From positions 806,001-870,000 of the forward strand of contig NZ_JAUSZK010000001.1 of the NCBI RefSeq assembly GCF_030817495.1: a DNA stretch of 64,000 nucleotides, read 5' to 3'. Below are positions 43,016 through 51,888 of this stretch, in pieces. Origin of the DNA: Streptomyces sp. V3I7 (GTDB lineage Bacteria; Actinomycetota; Actinomycetes; Streptomycetales; Streptomycetaceae). The translations under genes were made by a program, and so were the position numbers. The notes beneath the pieces are model-generated. The model made no database searches. It had not been told where the DNA came from and saw only the letters and a program-made list of their open reading frames with translations. Positions within the stretch are counted from its first letter, which is position 1, and each line of letters opens with the position of its first letter.

Positions 43016-44458
43016 GTGACTTCAGCGCCCGCCAAGCCCCGCATCCCGAACGTCCTCGCCGGACGCTACGCCTCCACCGAGCTCGCCACGCTCTGGTCTC
43101 CCGAGCAGAAGGTGAGGCTGGAGCGGCAGCTCTGGCTCGCCGTGCTACGGGCGCAGAAGGACCTCGGGATCGAGGTGCCGGACGAGGCGATCGCCGACTA
43201 CGAGCGCGTCCTCGACACCGTCGACCTGGCCTCGATCGCCGAGCGTGAGAAGGTCACGCGGCACGACGTGAAGGCGCGGATCGAGGAGTTCAACGACCTC
43301 GCCGGGCACGAGCACGTGCACAAGGGCATGACCTCCCGCGACCTGACGGAGAACGTCGAGCAGCTCCAGATCCGGCTGTCGCTGGAGCTGATGCGCGACC
43401 GCACGGTGGCCGTGCTGGCCCGCCTCGGCAAGCTGTCCGGCGAGTACGCCGAGCTGGTCATGGCCGGCCGCTCCCACAACGTCGCCGCGCAGGCCACGAC
43501 GCTGGGCAAGCGCTTCGCGACCGCCACCGACGAGCTGCTCGTGGCGTACGGCCGCATCGAGGAGCTGCTGTCCCGCTACCCGCTGCGCGGCATCAAGGGC
43601 CCGGTGGGCACGGCGCAGGACATGCTGGACCTGCTCGGCGGCGACGCCTCGAAGCTGGCCGAGCTGGAGGACCGGATCGCGGGTCATCTGGGCTTCGCGC
43701 AGGCGTTCACCTCGGTCGGCCAGGTCTACCCGCGCTCGCTGGACTACGAGGTCGTGACCGCGCTGGTGCAGCTCGCGGCGGCGCCGTCCTCGCTGGCCAA
43801 GACGGTCCGGCTGATGGCCGGGCACGAGCTGGTGACCGAGGGCTTCAAGCCGGGGCAGGTCGGCTCGTCCGCGATGCCGCACAAGATGAACACTCGCTCC
43901 TGCGAGCGCGTCAACGGCCTGATGGTGATCCTGCGCGGCTACGCCTCGATGACCGGCGAGCTGGCGGGCGACCAGTGGAACGAGGGCGACGTGTCCTGCT
44001 CGGTGGTGCGCCGGGTCGCGCTGCCGGACGCGTTCTTCGCGCTCGACGGCCTGCTGGAGACGTTCCTGACCGTCCTCGACGAGTTCGGCGCCTTCCCCGC
44101 CGTCATCGCCCGCGAGCTGGACCGCTACCTGCCGTTCCTCGCCACCACCAAGGTGCTGATGGGCGCGGTGCGCGCCGGTGTCGGCCGTGAGGTGGCGCAC
44201 GAGGCGATCAAGGAGAACGCGGTCGCCACCGCGCTCGCGATGCGCGAGCAGGGCGCCGAGCGCAACGATCTGCTGGACAAGCTCGCCGCCGACGAGCGCC
44301 TCCCGCTCGACCACGCGCAGCTGGAGGCCCTGATGGCCGACAAGCTGTCCTTCACCGGTGCCGCGGCCGACCAGGTCGGTGTCGTCGTCGCCCGGGTCGA
44401 GGAGATCGTCAAGCAGCACCCGGAGGCCGCGGGCTACACCCCGGGAGCGATCCTCTGA
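43016..44458 (+). CDS. purB: Adenylosuccinate lyase
   Basis: Fumarase/aspartase-superfamily enzyme of 480 aa used twice in purine synthesis (SAICAR to AICAR, adenylosuccinate to AMP). Landmarks are KGMTSRDLTENVEQLQ (about 105), AGRSHNVAAQATTLGKR (about 150) and the signature loop GSSAMPHKMNTRSCERV (about 282-298; key SSAMPHKMN). GTG 43016 starts VTSAPAKPRIPNVLAGRYAS. There is no ribosome site before it, and TAAACT lies 9-14 bp upstream as a -10-like box, so the mRNA may be leaderless. An in-frame ATG at 42980 is the alternative. Confidence 0.95.
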   Translation: MTSAPAKPRIPNVLAGRYASTELATLWSPEQKVRLERQLWLAVLRAQKDLGIEVPDEAIADYERVLDTVDLASIAEREKVTRHDVKARIEEFNDLAGHEHVHKGMTSRDLTENVEQLQIRLSLELMRDRTVAVLARLGKLSGEYAELVMAGRSHNVAAQATTLGKRFATATDELLVAYGRIEELLSRYPLRGIKGPVGTAQDMLDLLGGDASKLAELEDRIAGHLGFAQAFTSVGQVYPRSLDYEVVTALVQLAAAPSSLAKTVRLMAGHELVTEGFKPGQVGSSAMPHKMNTRSCERVNGLMVILRGYASMTGELAGDQWNEGDVSCSVVRRVALPDAFFALDGLLETFLTVLDEFGAFPAVIARELDRYLPFLATTKVLMGAVRAGVGREVAHEAIKENAVATALAMREQGAERNDLLDKLAADERLPLDHAQLEALMADKLSFTGAAADQVGVVVARVEEIVKQHPEAAGYTPGAIL

Positions 44459-45009
44459 CTCGATCGCCCCGCTTCACTCAAGCGGAACTGGAGGCCGCCC
44501 GCGACCGTCTCGTACCGGACGTCGTCGCGGGCGGCCTCCGCGTTCTGTTCTGCGGTATCAACCCGAGCCTGATGACGGCTGCGACGGGACACCATTTCGC
44601 CCGCCCGGGCAACCGCTTCTGGCCGGTGCTGCATCTTTCGGGGTTCACGCCGCGACTCCTGAAGCCGTCCGAGCAGCGGGAGTTGCTGTCGTACGGGCTC
44701 GGCATCACGAACGTGGTGGCGCGGGCGACCGCGCGGGCCGACGAGCTGTCCGCCGAGGAGTACGTCGAGGGCGGGCGGCTGCTGGCGGAGAAGGTGACGC
44801 GGCTGCGGCCGGCGTGGCTGGCCGTGGTCGGGGTGACGGCGTACCGGGCCGCCTTCGGGGAGCGTAAGGCCCAAGTGGGGCCGCAGGAGCGGATGATCGG
44901 GGACTCGCGGGTGTGGGTGCTGCCCAATCCCAGCGGGCTGAACGCGCATTGGACGGCGGCGACGATGGCGGAGGAGTTCGCCCGGCTGCGGGAGGCCGCG
45001 CAGGCGTAG
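44455..45009 (+). CDS. mug: G/U mismatch-specific uracil-DNA glycosylase (Mug), CTG start
   Basis: DNA-repair glycosylase of 184 aa removing uracil or ethenocytosine from mismatches. The active-site loop is LFCGINPSLM (about 32-41, Asn18-equivalent in INPS) and NPSGLNAHW (about 160) is the second conserved motif; PGNRFWPVLHLSGFTP lies between. Conserved sequence starts well upstream of the first ATG (44572) and there is no in-frame ATG, GTG or TTG. The best start is CTG 44455, which overlaps the purB stop as CTGA; translational coupling would explain it. From ATG 44572 alone the catalytic motif would be lost. Confidence 0.85.
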   Translation: MTRSPRFTQAELEAARDRLVPDVVAGGLRVLFCGINPSLMTAATGHHFARPGNRFWPVLHLSGFTPRLLKPSEQRELLSYGLGITNVVARATARADELSAEEYVEGGRLLAEKVTRLRPAWLAVVGVTAYRAAFGERKAQVGPQERMIGDSRVWVLPNPSGLNAHWTAATMAEEFARLREAAQA

Positions 45010-45022
45010 CGGGCGGGGCAGC

Positions 45023-45472
45023 TCAGGGCGGGTCGCGGTCGGTGACGACCGCGAGGAGCTGGAAGGGAAGCTCCTTGTCCCACTGGGACACGCCGAGGGC
45101 GACCCACCGGCCCGACCCGGGCGACTGCCACAGGTGCACGTCCGGCACGTGACTGCTCAGGCCGTCCCACGGCTCCTCGATGTCCTCCCCGTCCATCGCC
45201 CGAGCGCCCACGCTGTACAGACTGAAGTGCTGCGGCGGCCCCCATCGCTCGACGAGCCGCTCGCCGAGACCGTCCCGATCGGCGTCGTACTGGACCGCGG
45301 TCTCCGCGCTCCCGGTGCCGTCGTCCTCCCAGAACTCGCCGCTGGTCTGCAACTCCGCTATGTGGTAGCCGGGGCCGCTCTCGCCGTGCTCCGTCCGGCC
45401 GTACTCCGCGGGAAACTCCCGGGCGCACAGCAGGTCGATGAGGGCGAGGTGCTTCGCGACGTCGACGTCCAT
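45023..45472 (-). CDS. Hypothetical cytoplasmic protein
   Basis: Acidic 149-aa protein with many Trp and Asp residues (LAREFPAEY-like start CAREFPAEYG at about 16, EEPWDGLSSHVPDVHLWQSPGSG near 100; key residues PDVHLW). There is no TM or signal. I do not recognise a family. It is convergent with mug. ATG 45472 was chosen because the frame upstream continues into unrelated sequence. Confidence 0.6.
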   Translation of the reverse strand: MDVDVAKHLALIDLLCAREFPAEYGRTEHGESGPGYHIAELQTSGEFWEDDGTGSAETAVQYDADRDGLGERLVERWGPPQHFSLYSVGARAMDGEDIEEPWDGLSSHVPDVHLWQSPGSGRWVALGVSQWDKELPFQLLAVVTDRDPP

Positions 45473-45513
45473 GCGTTCCAGTAAAACGGCCCCCACTGAC
45501 AATTGGCTGCCCG

Positions 45514-45774
45514 TCAGGCGTCCCGCCGCCGCACCCTCCAGGCTCCGGCGAGCAGCGCGGCCGCCGACCACAGCGCGGTGACCGCGAGTCCGGACCACGG
45601 GCCCAGGGAGCCGTCCCAGGTGCTGTGCAGGGCGACCTGGCCGGCGCGGTCGGGGAGGAAGTCGGCGACGTTGCCGGACAGATCGCCGATCAGGAAGGAC
45701 ACGACGAGGAGGAACGGGATCAGGGCGCTGAGCGTCGCCGTGCCGCTGAACAGGAGGGGGTTCGTGGCCCCGGG
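45514..45774 (-). pseudogene. ABC-2 permease C-terminal remnant
   Basis: Minus-strand frame running from a stop at 45775-45777 to the natural end at 45514: ATNPLLFSGTATLSALIPFL, then VVSFLIGDLSGN, VADFLPDRAGQVALHS and a last TM ending WRVRRRDA. This is the last third of an ABC-2-type permease; there is no start, the first four or so TMs are absent and no ATPase is adjacent. It abuts the ROK regulator's promoter, so a deletion ended here. The remaining 45775-45884 is intergenic. Confidence 0.65.
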
Positions 45775-45884
45775 CTAACCTGCCGGACCCGTGCGGAGGC
45801 GGGTCTCCAACACGCGCCCCTCCCTGAGCTGTTGTGCGCCGAGTACGATCCGGCCCACACGCGCGGGAGCGGGGAGGGCGGACG

Positions 45885-47042
45885 GTGGAACGGCTGACCG
45901 GTGGCGATCCCTCGCTGCTGCGCAGGATCAACTCCGCGGTGGTGCTGCACGCGCTGCGCGGCGCGGACTGCGCCACGCTCGCGGAGATCACCCGGGTGAC
46001 GGGGCTGTCCCGGCCGACCGTCGAGGGCGTGCTGGAGGGGCTGGTCGCGGCCGGGCTGGTCACGGAGCAGGCGGCCGAGGAGGGCTCCGCCCGGCGGCAG
46101 GGACGGCCCGCGCGGCGGTTCCGGTTCCGGGCCGAGGCCGGTCATCTGCTGGGCGTGGAGGTCGGGGCGCACCGCGTCGTCGCAGTCCTCGCCGGTCTCG
46201 ACGGCCGGGTGCTGGACGCCCGGACCAGGGACGTCGACGTACACGCCGATGCGGACGTCCGGCTGGACCGGCTGGGCGCCGCTGTCGCCGAACTGCTGCG
46301 GCGCACCGGCGTCGCACGCGGCTCACTGCGCGCCGTGGGGGTCGGTACGCCCGGGATCGTCGAGGCGGACGGCACGGTGCGGCTGGGCACGGCGCTGCCG
46401 CAGTGGACGGGGCTGCGGCTCGGCGAGCGGCTCCGCCGTTCCGTCCGGTGCCCGGTGCTGGTGGAGAACGACGCCAACGCCGCGGCCGTAGCCGAGCATT
46501 GGAAGGGCGCGGCGCGGGCGACGGACGACGTGGTGTTCGTGCTGGCCGGGTTGAGCCCCGGCGCCGGTTCGCTGATCGGCGGGCGGCTGCACCGGGGGTT
46601 CGGCGGGGCGGCCGGGGAGATCGGCGCGCTGCACCTGCTGGGCCGTGAGGCCGCCCCGGAGCGGCTGCTGTCCACCACGGACGAGCCGCTGCACCCGCTC
46701 GACGAGCAGGCGGTCGCCGAGGTGTTCGCGCTCGCGCGCGAGGGGGACCCGCGGGCCCGTGCCGCCGTCGACCGGTTCCTCCAGCGCCTCGTCCACGACG
46801 TGGCCGCGCTCGTGCTGGCCCTCGACCCCGAACTGGTCGTGATCGGCGGCTGGGCCTCCGGCCTGGACGGCGTCCTGGAACCGCTGCGCGCCGAACTCGC
46901 CCGCTACTGCCTGCGCCCTCCCCGCGTCGCGCTCTCCCGACTCGGCGACACGGCCGTCGCCACGGGCGCGCTGCGCCTCGCCCTCGACCACGTGGAGGAG
47001 GAACTGTTCGCGGTCGAGGGCGCGTTGCCGGTACGGCGGTGA
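45885..47042 (+). CDS. ROK-family transcriptional regulator
   Basis: NagC/XylR-type regulator of 385 aa: a winged HTH (about 10-65; LRRINSAVVLHALRG, GLSRPTVEGVLEGL) and a ROK sugar-kinase-like domain (about 85-375; VENDANAAAVAEH at about 202 and PGAGSLIGGRLHRGFGGAAGEIG, key GAAGEIG). The usual CXCGXXGC zinc motif after that region is not apparent. GTG 45885 lies 6 bp after GGGGAGGG. No sugar genes adjoin; the target is unknown. Confidence 0.88.
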   Translation: MERLTGGDPSLLRRINSAVVLHALRGADCATLAEITRVTGLSRPTVEGVLEGLVAAGLVTEQAAEEGSARRQGRPARRFRFRAEAGHLLGVEVGAHRVVAVLAGLDGRVLDARTRDVDVHADADVRLDRLGAAVAELLRRTGVARGSLRAVGVGTPGIVEADGTVRLGTALPQWTGLRLGERLRRSVRCPVLVENDANAAAVAEHWKGAARATDDVVFVLAGLSPGAGSLIGGRLHRGFGGAAGEIGALHLLGREAAPERLLSTTDEPLHPLDEQAVAEVFALAREGDPRARAAVDRFLQRLVHDVAALVLALDPELVVIGGWASGLDGVLEPLRAELARYCLRPPRVALSRLGDTAVATGALRLALDHVEEELFAVEGALPVRR

Positions 47043-47112
47043 CGCCCCGCGGCGCCGGGGAGGCCGCGGTCAGGACGCCCGCGGCGGCCGGAACGGTCAC
47101 GGTCAGGACCCC

Positions 47113-47243
47113 CACACCCTCCGGGACAGGCACGGTCACGACGCGCCCACACCCTCCGGGACAGGCACGGTCACGACGCGCCCACACCCTCCGGGACAGG
47201 CACGGTCACGACGCGCCCACACCCTCCGGGACAGGCACGGTCA
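47113..47243. repeat. 35-bp tandem repeat array
   Basis: Three exact consecutive copies (47113-47147, 47148-47182, 47183-47217) of a 35-bp unit beginning CACACCCTCCGGGACAGGCA, plus a 26-bp fourth. It lies in the 231-bp gap between the convergent ROK and GntR genes. Unit length is not a multiple of 3, so no repeat protein is implied. Confidence 0.9.
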
Positions 47244-47273
47244 GGACCCCCGCCGCGACCGGGGCGGTCGAGG

Positions 47274-48038
47274 TCAGGACGCCCGCTGTTCCGGGCCGTG
47301 GTGGATCTCGACTTCGCTGCTGCTGTCGCCGAAGGTCAGCCGGCAGGTGTCCGCGCGGTACGTGGCGACCGAGAGTGCCGCGGTGCGTCCGGCCGCGACG
47401 TAGCGCGTGGTGACGACGAGGACGGGGGCTCCCGGGAGGCGGTCGAGTTCCTTGGCGTCGTCCGCGCGGGCCGAGCCGAGTTCGACGGCACGCTCCTGGC
47501 CCTCCAGCTCCAGGCGCTGGAGTTCGCGCAGCACAGCCCGCGCGCGGGCGGGGCCGGAGGGCGCGTCGATCGCCGACAGGTCGGGCACGGATGCGTCCGG
47601 GACGTAGAGCAGTTCGGCGGCGACCGGCTGACCGTGCGAGACCCGGGAGCGGCGCACGATGTGCACGGGCTCCTCGGCGTCGGTGTCCAGGTCGGTGGCG
47701 ACGGCCGCCGGAGGGGTCGCCCGCGTGCAGTCGACCGGCTGCCAGGCGTCGCCCGCCGCGCCCGGCCACGCGTGTGCCGTCGCGCCCACGGCCACGCCCA
47801 TGCGCGGCGGGGCGACGGTCGTACCGACACCGCGGCGGCGGTGCAGCCGTCCTTCCAGCTCCAGCTGTTCGAGGGCCTGGCGGAGCGTGGCGCGGGCCAC
47901 GCCGAAGCGGGCGGCGAGATCACGCTCGTTGGGCAGGATCTCCCCGACCGAGAATTCCGAGTCCAGAGCCTGGCTGAGCAAGGTCTTGAGATGCCAGTAC
48001 TTCGGTTCCGGCGCCGATTCCAGCTGCAAGGTCCCCAC
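47274..48038 (-). CDS. GntR-family (HutC/UTRA) transcriptional regulator
   Basis: Regulator of 254 aa with a GntR winged HTH (about 10-75; ALDSEFSVGEILPNERDLAARFGVARATLRQAL, key LPNERDLAARFGV) and a UTRA effector domain (about 90-245). GTG 48038 begins VGTLQLESAPEPKYWHLK; a GTG at 48080 and TTG 48029 are alternatives. A palindrome just upstream may be its own operator. UTRA domains bind sugar phosphates or amino acids; the ligand is unknown. Confidence 0.88.
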   Translation of the reverse strand: MGTLQLESAPEPKYWHLKTLLSQALDSEFSVGEILPNERDLAARFGVARATLRQALEQLELEGRLHRRRGVGTTVAPPRMGVAVGATAHAWPGAAGDAWQPVDCTRATPPAAVATDLDTDAEEPVHIVRRSRVSHGQPVAAELLYVPDASVPDLSAIDAPSGPARARAVLRELQRLELEGQERAVELGSARADDAKELDRLPGAPVLVVTTRYVAAGRTAALSVATYRADTCRLTFGDSSSEVEIHHGPEQRAS

Positions 48039-48064
48039 CCTGTCCTTGTTGCGCGCCTTGTTTA

Positions 48065-48079
48065 TGCAAGGTTGTTGCA
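48065..48079. promoter_or_regulatory. TGCAA-N5-TTGCA inverted repeat upstream of gntR-family gene
   Basis: Perfect 5-5-5 dyad 27-41 bp before GTG 48038, next to AT-rich sequence; a plausible autoregulatory GntR operator. Confidence 0.4.
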
Positions 48080-48149
48080 CTTATCAGCGACGATAGGACG
48101 GCCCCCACCCTTGGTCAATACCAATCGGCGGGGGCCGGCACGGCTCGGG

Positions 48150-49034
48150 TCACAGGCTCGCCAGGGACCGGAGCTTGTCGGGGTTGCGGACGATGTACAC
48201 CGCGCGGACCAGTCCGTCCACGACGTCGAGCTGGATCACGCTGTCGGGTTCGTCCCCCGCCAGGGCCAGCGCCGCGACCCCGCCGTTGATCTCCAGGAAC
48301 CGCACGCTCAGCCCGGTTCCGCCCTTGCGCGTCGCGCCTATGAGGAAGCGGCCCACCTTGTCCGCGCTCTCCACGATGCGCAGCGGCGCCTTGGCCTTGC
48401 CGCCGCTGTCGCCCACGAGGCGGACGTCGGGAGCGAGCAGCGCCATCATCCCCTCCAGGTCGCCACCGGCCGCGGCGACGAGGAACCGCTCGGTCACGTC
48501 CCGCCGTTGGCCCGGGTCGACCTGGTAGCGCGGGCGCCGCTCGTCCACGTGCCGGCGCGCCCGTACCGCGAGCTGGCGTACTGCCGCCTCACCGCGGTCG
48601 AGCATGGCCGCGATGTCGGTGTACGGGTAGCCGAAGGCCTCGCGCAGGACGAACACCGCGCGTTCGAGCGGCGACAGGGACTCCAGGACGACGAGTACGG
48701 CGAAGGAGACGGAGTCGGTGAGCGCCGCGCGCTCGGCGGTGTCGGGGACGGTGTCCGCGTAGTCGGTGACGTACGGCTCGGGGAGCCACGGGCCGACGTA
48801 CGCCTCGCCGCGCGCCTCGATCTGGCGGAGCCGGTCGATGGCGAGCCGGGTGGTGATGCGCACCAGGTACGCACGGGGTTCGCGCACCGCGCCGTGGTCG
48901 GCTCCGGACCAGCGCAGCCAGGCCTCCTGGACCACGTCCTCCGCGTCGGCGACGCGCCCGAGCATGCGGTACGCGACTCCCGTCAGGAGACGGCGGTGCT
49001 CTTCGAAGACGTCCGTCACGGCGTGTGTGGTCAC
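48150..49034 (-). CDS. ECF41-type RNA polymerase sigma factor (SigJ-like)
   Basis: Extracytoplasmic-function sigma factor of 294 aa: region 2 (about 8-75; DAEDVVQEAWLRW at about 33), region 4 (about 110-160; SPLERAVFVLREAFGYPY, TDIAAML) and a SnoaL-like C-terminal extension (about 180-290). The two ECF41 signatures are present: WLPEP (about 81) in the linker and a DGGGK-like DSGGK in the extension (about 203). In ECF41 factors the extension acts as a built-in regulator. GTG 49034 starts VTTHAVTDVFEEH. No carboxymuconolactone-type partner gene is adjacent, which is unusual for the group. Confidence 0.9.
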   Translation of the reverse strand: MTTHAVTDVFEEHRRLLTGVAYRMLGRVADAEDVVQEAWLRWSGADHGAVREPRAYLVRITTRLAIDRLRQIEARGEAYVGPWLPEPYVTDYADTVPDTAERAALTDSVSFAVLVVLESLSPLERAVFVLREAFGYPYTDIAAMLDRGEAAVRQLAVRARRHVDERRPRYQVDPGQRRDVTERFLVAAAGGDLEGMMALLAPDVRLVGDSGGKAKAPLRIVESADKVGRFLIGATRKGGTGLSVRFLEINGGVAALALAGDEPDSVIQLDVVDGLVRAVYIVRNPDKLRSLASL

Positions 49035-49044
49035 GGCACCATCC

Positions 49045-49170
49045 CATCGGAAGCCGTGCCGTGCTGTCCAGACAGATCCACCGGTGGCGATGTGCCGTGC
49101 CGTGCCGTGCCGTCCAGGCCGATCCGACGGTGGCGATGTGCCGTGCCGTCCAGGCGGGTCCGACGGTGGC
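49045..49170. repeat. Imperfect tandem repeat upstream of the sigma gene
   Basis: Three decayed copies of a roughly 45-bp unit containing GTCCAG..GATCCGACGGTGGCGATGTGCCGTG, with extra GCCGT slippage. It fills the gap between the divergent sigma factor and alpha/beta hydrolase genes, where both promoters must lie. Confidence 0.6.
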
Positions 49171-49306
49171 GGGTGCGGCGCGCCGGCACGGCACGCCGGT
49201 GCCGGGGCTACCCACGGGTAGCGATCACTGAGAAGCTGTGTGCCGCGTCCGCAGAACCGTCCCCCGGACGACGTCCGCAGGCCCGCCCCCCAGACAAGGA
49301 GCACCC

Positions 49307-50146
49307 ATGACCACCACCGTCTCCTTCAAGGTCCCCAGCCCTCACGGCTCCCACGGCTCCCACGACGTCACCGTGTCCTACGCGCGCGTGGGCCGCGGCG
49401 AACCCCTGGTCCTGCTGCACGGCATTGGCCACCACCGGCAGGCCTGGGACCCGGTGGTGGACATCCTGGCGGCCGAGCGCGACGTGATCGCCGTCGACCT
49501 GCCCGGCTTCGGCGCGTCCCCGGGGCTGCCCGAGGGCCTCCCCTACGACCTGCCGACGACGAACGCGGTGCTCGCCGCGCTGTTCGAGGCGCTGGAGCTG
49601 GACCGGCCGCATGTGGCGGGCAATTCGCTGGGCGGGCTGCTGGCCCTCGAACTCGGCCGCGAGCGGCTCGCACGGTCCGTCACCGCCCTCTCCCCCGCCG
49701 GTTTCTGGACGCAGGCCGAGCGGCGCTGGGCGTTCGGCATCCTGATCGCGTTGCGGCGGATCGCCCGGCGGCTCCCGCTTCCCCTGGTCGAGCGGCTGGC
49801 CGCGACCGCCGCCGGACGCGCGGCCCTCACCAGCACCATCTACGCCCGGCCCGCCCGCCGTTCGCCGGAGGCCGTGGTCGCCGAGACGCTGGCGATGGCG
49901 CGGGCCACCGGCTTCGACGCCGCCCTGCGGACCGGCCTGACCGTCCAGTTCACGGACGACGTCCCGGGGACGCCGGTCACGGTGGCCTGGGGCAGCCGGG
50001 ACGTGCTGCTCGTCCCCCGCCAGGGCATCCGCGCGAAGAAGATCATCCCCAGGGCCCGGCTGATCCGGCTGCCGGGCTGCGGGCACGTTCCGATGAACGA
50101 CGACCCGGCCCTCGTCGCCCGCGTCATCCTCGACGGCAGCCGCTGA
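49307..50146 (+). CDS. Alpha/beta-fold hydrolase
   Basis: Hydrolase of 279 aa. Oxyanion loop LLHGIGHHRQAWDPV (about 36), nucleophile elbow AGNSLGGLLALE (Ser about 106), Asp near WGSRDVLLV (about 233) and His in LPGCGHVPMNDDP (about 260). ATG 49307 follows ACAAGGAGCACCC. Divergent from the sigma factor, so possibly its target, but no specific substrate can be given. Confidence 0.9.
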   Translation: MTTTVSFKVPSPHGSHGSHDVTVSYARVGRGEPLVLLHGIGHHRQAWDPVVDILAAERDVIAVDLPGFGASPGLPEGLPYDLPTTNAVLAALFEALELDRPHVAGNSLGGLLALELGRERLARSVTALSPAGFWTQAERRWAFGILIALRRIARRLPLPLVERLAATAAGRAALTSTIYARPARRSPEAVVAETLAMARATGFDAALRTGLTVQFTDDVPGTPVTVAWGSRDVLLVPRQGIRAKKIIPRARLIRLPGCGHVPMNDDPALVARVILDGSR

Positions 50147-50301
50147 CGGACCAGCCACCTGACCGGTACCCAACCCCTTTGCCGGGCAGCCCGGTTACGG
50201 CACCACGGGTCAGCTGTTCACTTCCGGTTTCCGTGCGCGGTGTGGTGCGCCCGTGGTCGGGGCGCTGCACACTGTCAGCACCCGACTCCGGAGGCGTATT
50301 C

Positions 50302-51888
50302 ATGTCATCCCGTTCGTTCCCGGGCCGCCGCAGCGTCCTGCGCGGTTCCCTCGTCGCGTCGGCCGCCGCCACCCTGCCGGCCGCGTTCGGCTCCGCGCCG
50401 TCGTTCTCGCTCTCCGGGCGCCCTTCGGCGGGCTGGGGCGTGCAGGTGGGCGACGTGACGGCCGACTCCGGCCTGGTGTGGGTGCGTTCGGACCGGCCGG
50501 CGCGGATGATCGTGGAGACGTCGGCCACCGAGGCGTTCCGCGATCCGCACCGCTGGGACGGTCCGCTGCTGGGCCCGGACACCGACTTCACCGGCACCAC
50601 GCTGCTGCGCGGGCTGCCGCCCGGCGAGCAGATCCACTACCGCGTGCTGCTCGCCGACCCGGACGACCCGCGCCGCACCGGCGAGCCGGTGACCGGGACC
50701 TTCCGCACCGTGTCCGCGCGGCGGCGCGAGGGCGTGCGGTTCCTGTGGTCGGGCGACCTCGCGGGCCAGGGCTGGGGCATCAACCCCGACCGCGGGGGCT
50801 ACCGGATCTACGACGCGATGGCGCGGCTCGACCCTGACTTCTTCCTGTGCAGCGGCGACAACATCTACGCGGACGGTCCGATCTCGGCGACCCAGGCGCT
50901 GCCCGGCGGTGGCACCTGGCGGAACGTCACGACCGAGGAGAAGGCGAAGGTCGCCGAGACCCTCGCCGAGTTCCGGGGCAACTTCCGCTACAACCTGCTG
51001 GACGAGAACCTGCTGCGGTTCAACGCCCAGGTGCCGGCCATCGTCCAGTGGGACGACCACGAGGTGCGCAACAACTGGTACCCCGGCGAGGTGATCGCCT
51101 CCTCGGACACGCGGTACACCGAGAAGAGCCTCGACGTGCTGGCGGCGCGCGCCCGACGGGCGTTCAGCGAGTACTTCCCGGTGTCGACGCTGCGGCCCGG
51201 TGAGCGGGAGGGCCGGGTGTACCGGGTGCTGCACCAGGGCCCGCTGCTCGACGTGTTCGTGCTGGACATGCGGACGTACCGCGACGCCAACTCCCCCGGC
51301 ACCCAGACGGTGGACCCGCAGGGCATCCTCGGCCGTGAGCAACTGGACTGGCTCAAGCGCGAGTTGTCGCGGTCTCAGGCGGTATGGAAGGTGATCGCGG
51401 CGGACATGCCGATCGGCCTGGTCGTACCGGACACGCTGGAGGGCCGGCCGAACTTCGACGCCGTGGCCCAGGGCGACCCGGGCGCGCCGCTCGGCCGGGA
51501 GCTCCAGATCGCCGAACTGCTGCGACACATCAAGCACCGGCGGATCACCGGCACGCTGTGGCTGACGGCCGACGTGCACCACACGTCGGCCCAGCACTAC
51601 CGGCCCGCCCAGGCCGCGTTCACCGACTTCGAGCCGTTCTGGGAGTTCGTCTCCGGCCCGCTCAACGCGGGCGCCTTCCCGGCCACCGCCCTCGACGCGA
51701 CGTTCGGTCCTGAGCGGGTCTTCCTGAAGGCGCCGACCGCCTCGAACGTCTCCCCCGCCGGCGGCTACCAGTTCTTCGGCGAGGTCGACATCGACGGCGG
51801 CAGCGGCGAACTGACGGTACGTCTGCGTGAACAGGACGGCACGGTGCTCTTCACACAGACCCTTCAACCCGGCCTGGTGGGGCAGTAG
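50302..51888 (+). CDS. phoD: Alkaline phosphatase D (PhoD-type), Tat-exported
   Basis: Secreted phosphodiesterase/phosphatase of 528 aa. A twin-arginine signal (GRRSVLRGSLVASAAATLPA, about 8-27) is followed by an N-terminal Ig-like domain (about 45-140) and a metallophosphatase domain (SGDNIYADGP, about 190; VQWDDHEVRNNW, about 250; LTADVHHTS, about 427). Metal ligands and the Asp-Asp-His cluster are kept. ATG 50302 has CCGGAGGCG upstream. Phosphate scavenging is the likely role; no clear PHO box was found in the 155-bp gap before it. Confidence 0.92.
   Translation: MSSRSFPGRRSVLRGSLVASAAATLPAAFGSAPSFSLSGRPSAGWGVQVGDVTADSGLVWVRSDRPARMIVETSATEAFRDPHRWDGPLLGPDTDFTGTTLLRGLPPGEQIHYRVLLADPDDPRRTGEPVTGTFRTVSARRREGVRFLWSGDLAGQGWGINPDRGGYRIYDAMARLDPDFFLCSGDNIYADGPISATQALPGGGTWRNVTTEEKAKVAETLAEFRGNFRYNLLDENLLRFNAQVPAIVQWDDHEVRNNWYPGEVIASSDTRYTEKSLDVLAARARRAFSEYFPVSTLRPGEREGRVYRVLHQGPLLDVFVLDMRTYRDANSPGTQTVDPQGILGREQLDWLKRELSRSQAVWKVIAADMPIGLVVPDTLEGRPNFDAVAQGDPGAPLGRELQIAELLRHIKHRRITGTLWLTADVHHTSAQHYRPAQAAFTDFEPFWEFVSGPLNAGAFPATALDATFGPERVFLKAPTASNVSPAGGYQFFGEVDIDGGSGELTVRLREQDGTVLFTQTLQPGLVGQ

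Noticed and set aside
47113..47243. CRISPR array
   Set aside because: The 35-bp units are directly adjacent with no unique spacers and there are no cas genes.
49240..51888. An 882-codon frame that would fuse an N-terminal stretch to PhoD
   Set aside because: The first 354 codons are out of frame with the real alpha/beta hydrolase at 49307 and carry no domain; PhoD starts at its own Tat signal (50302).
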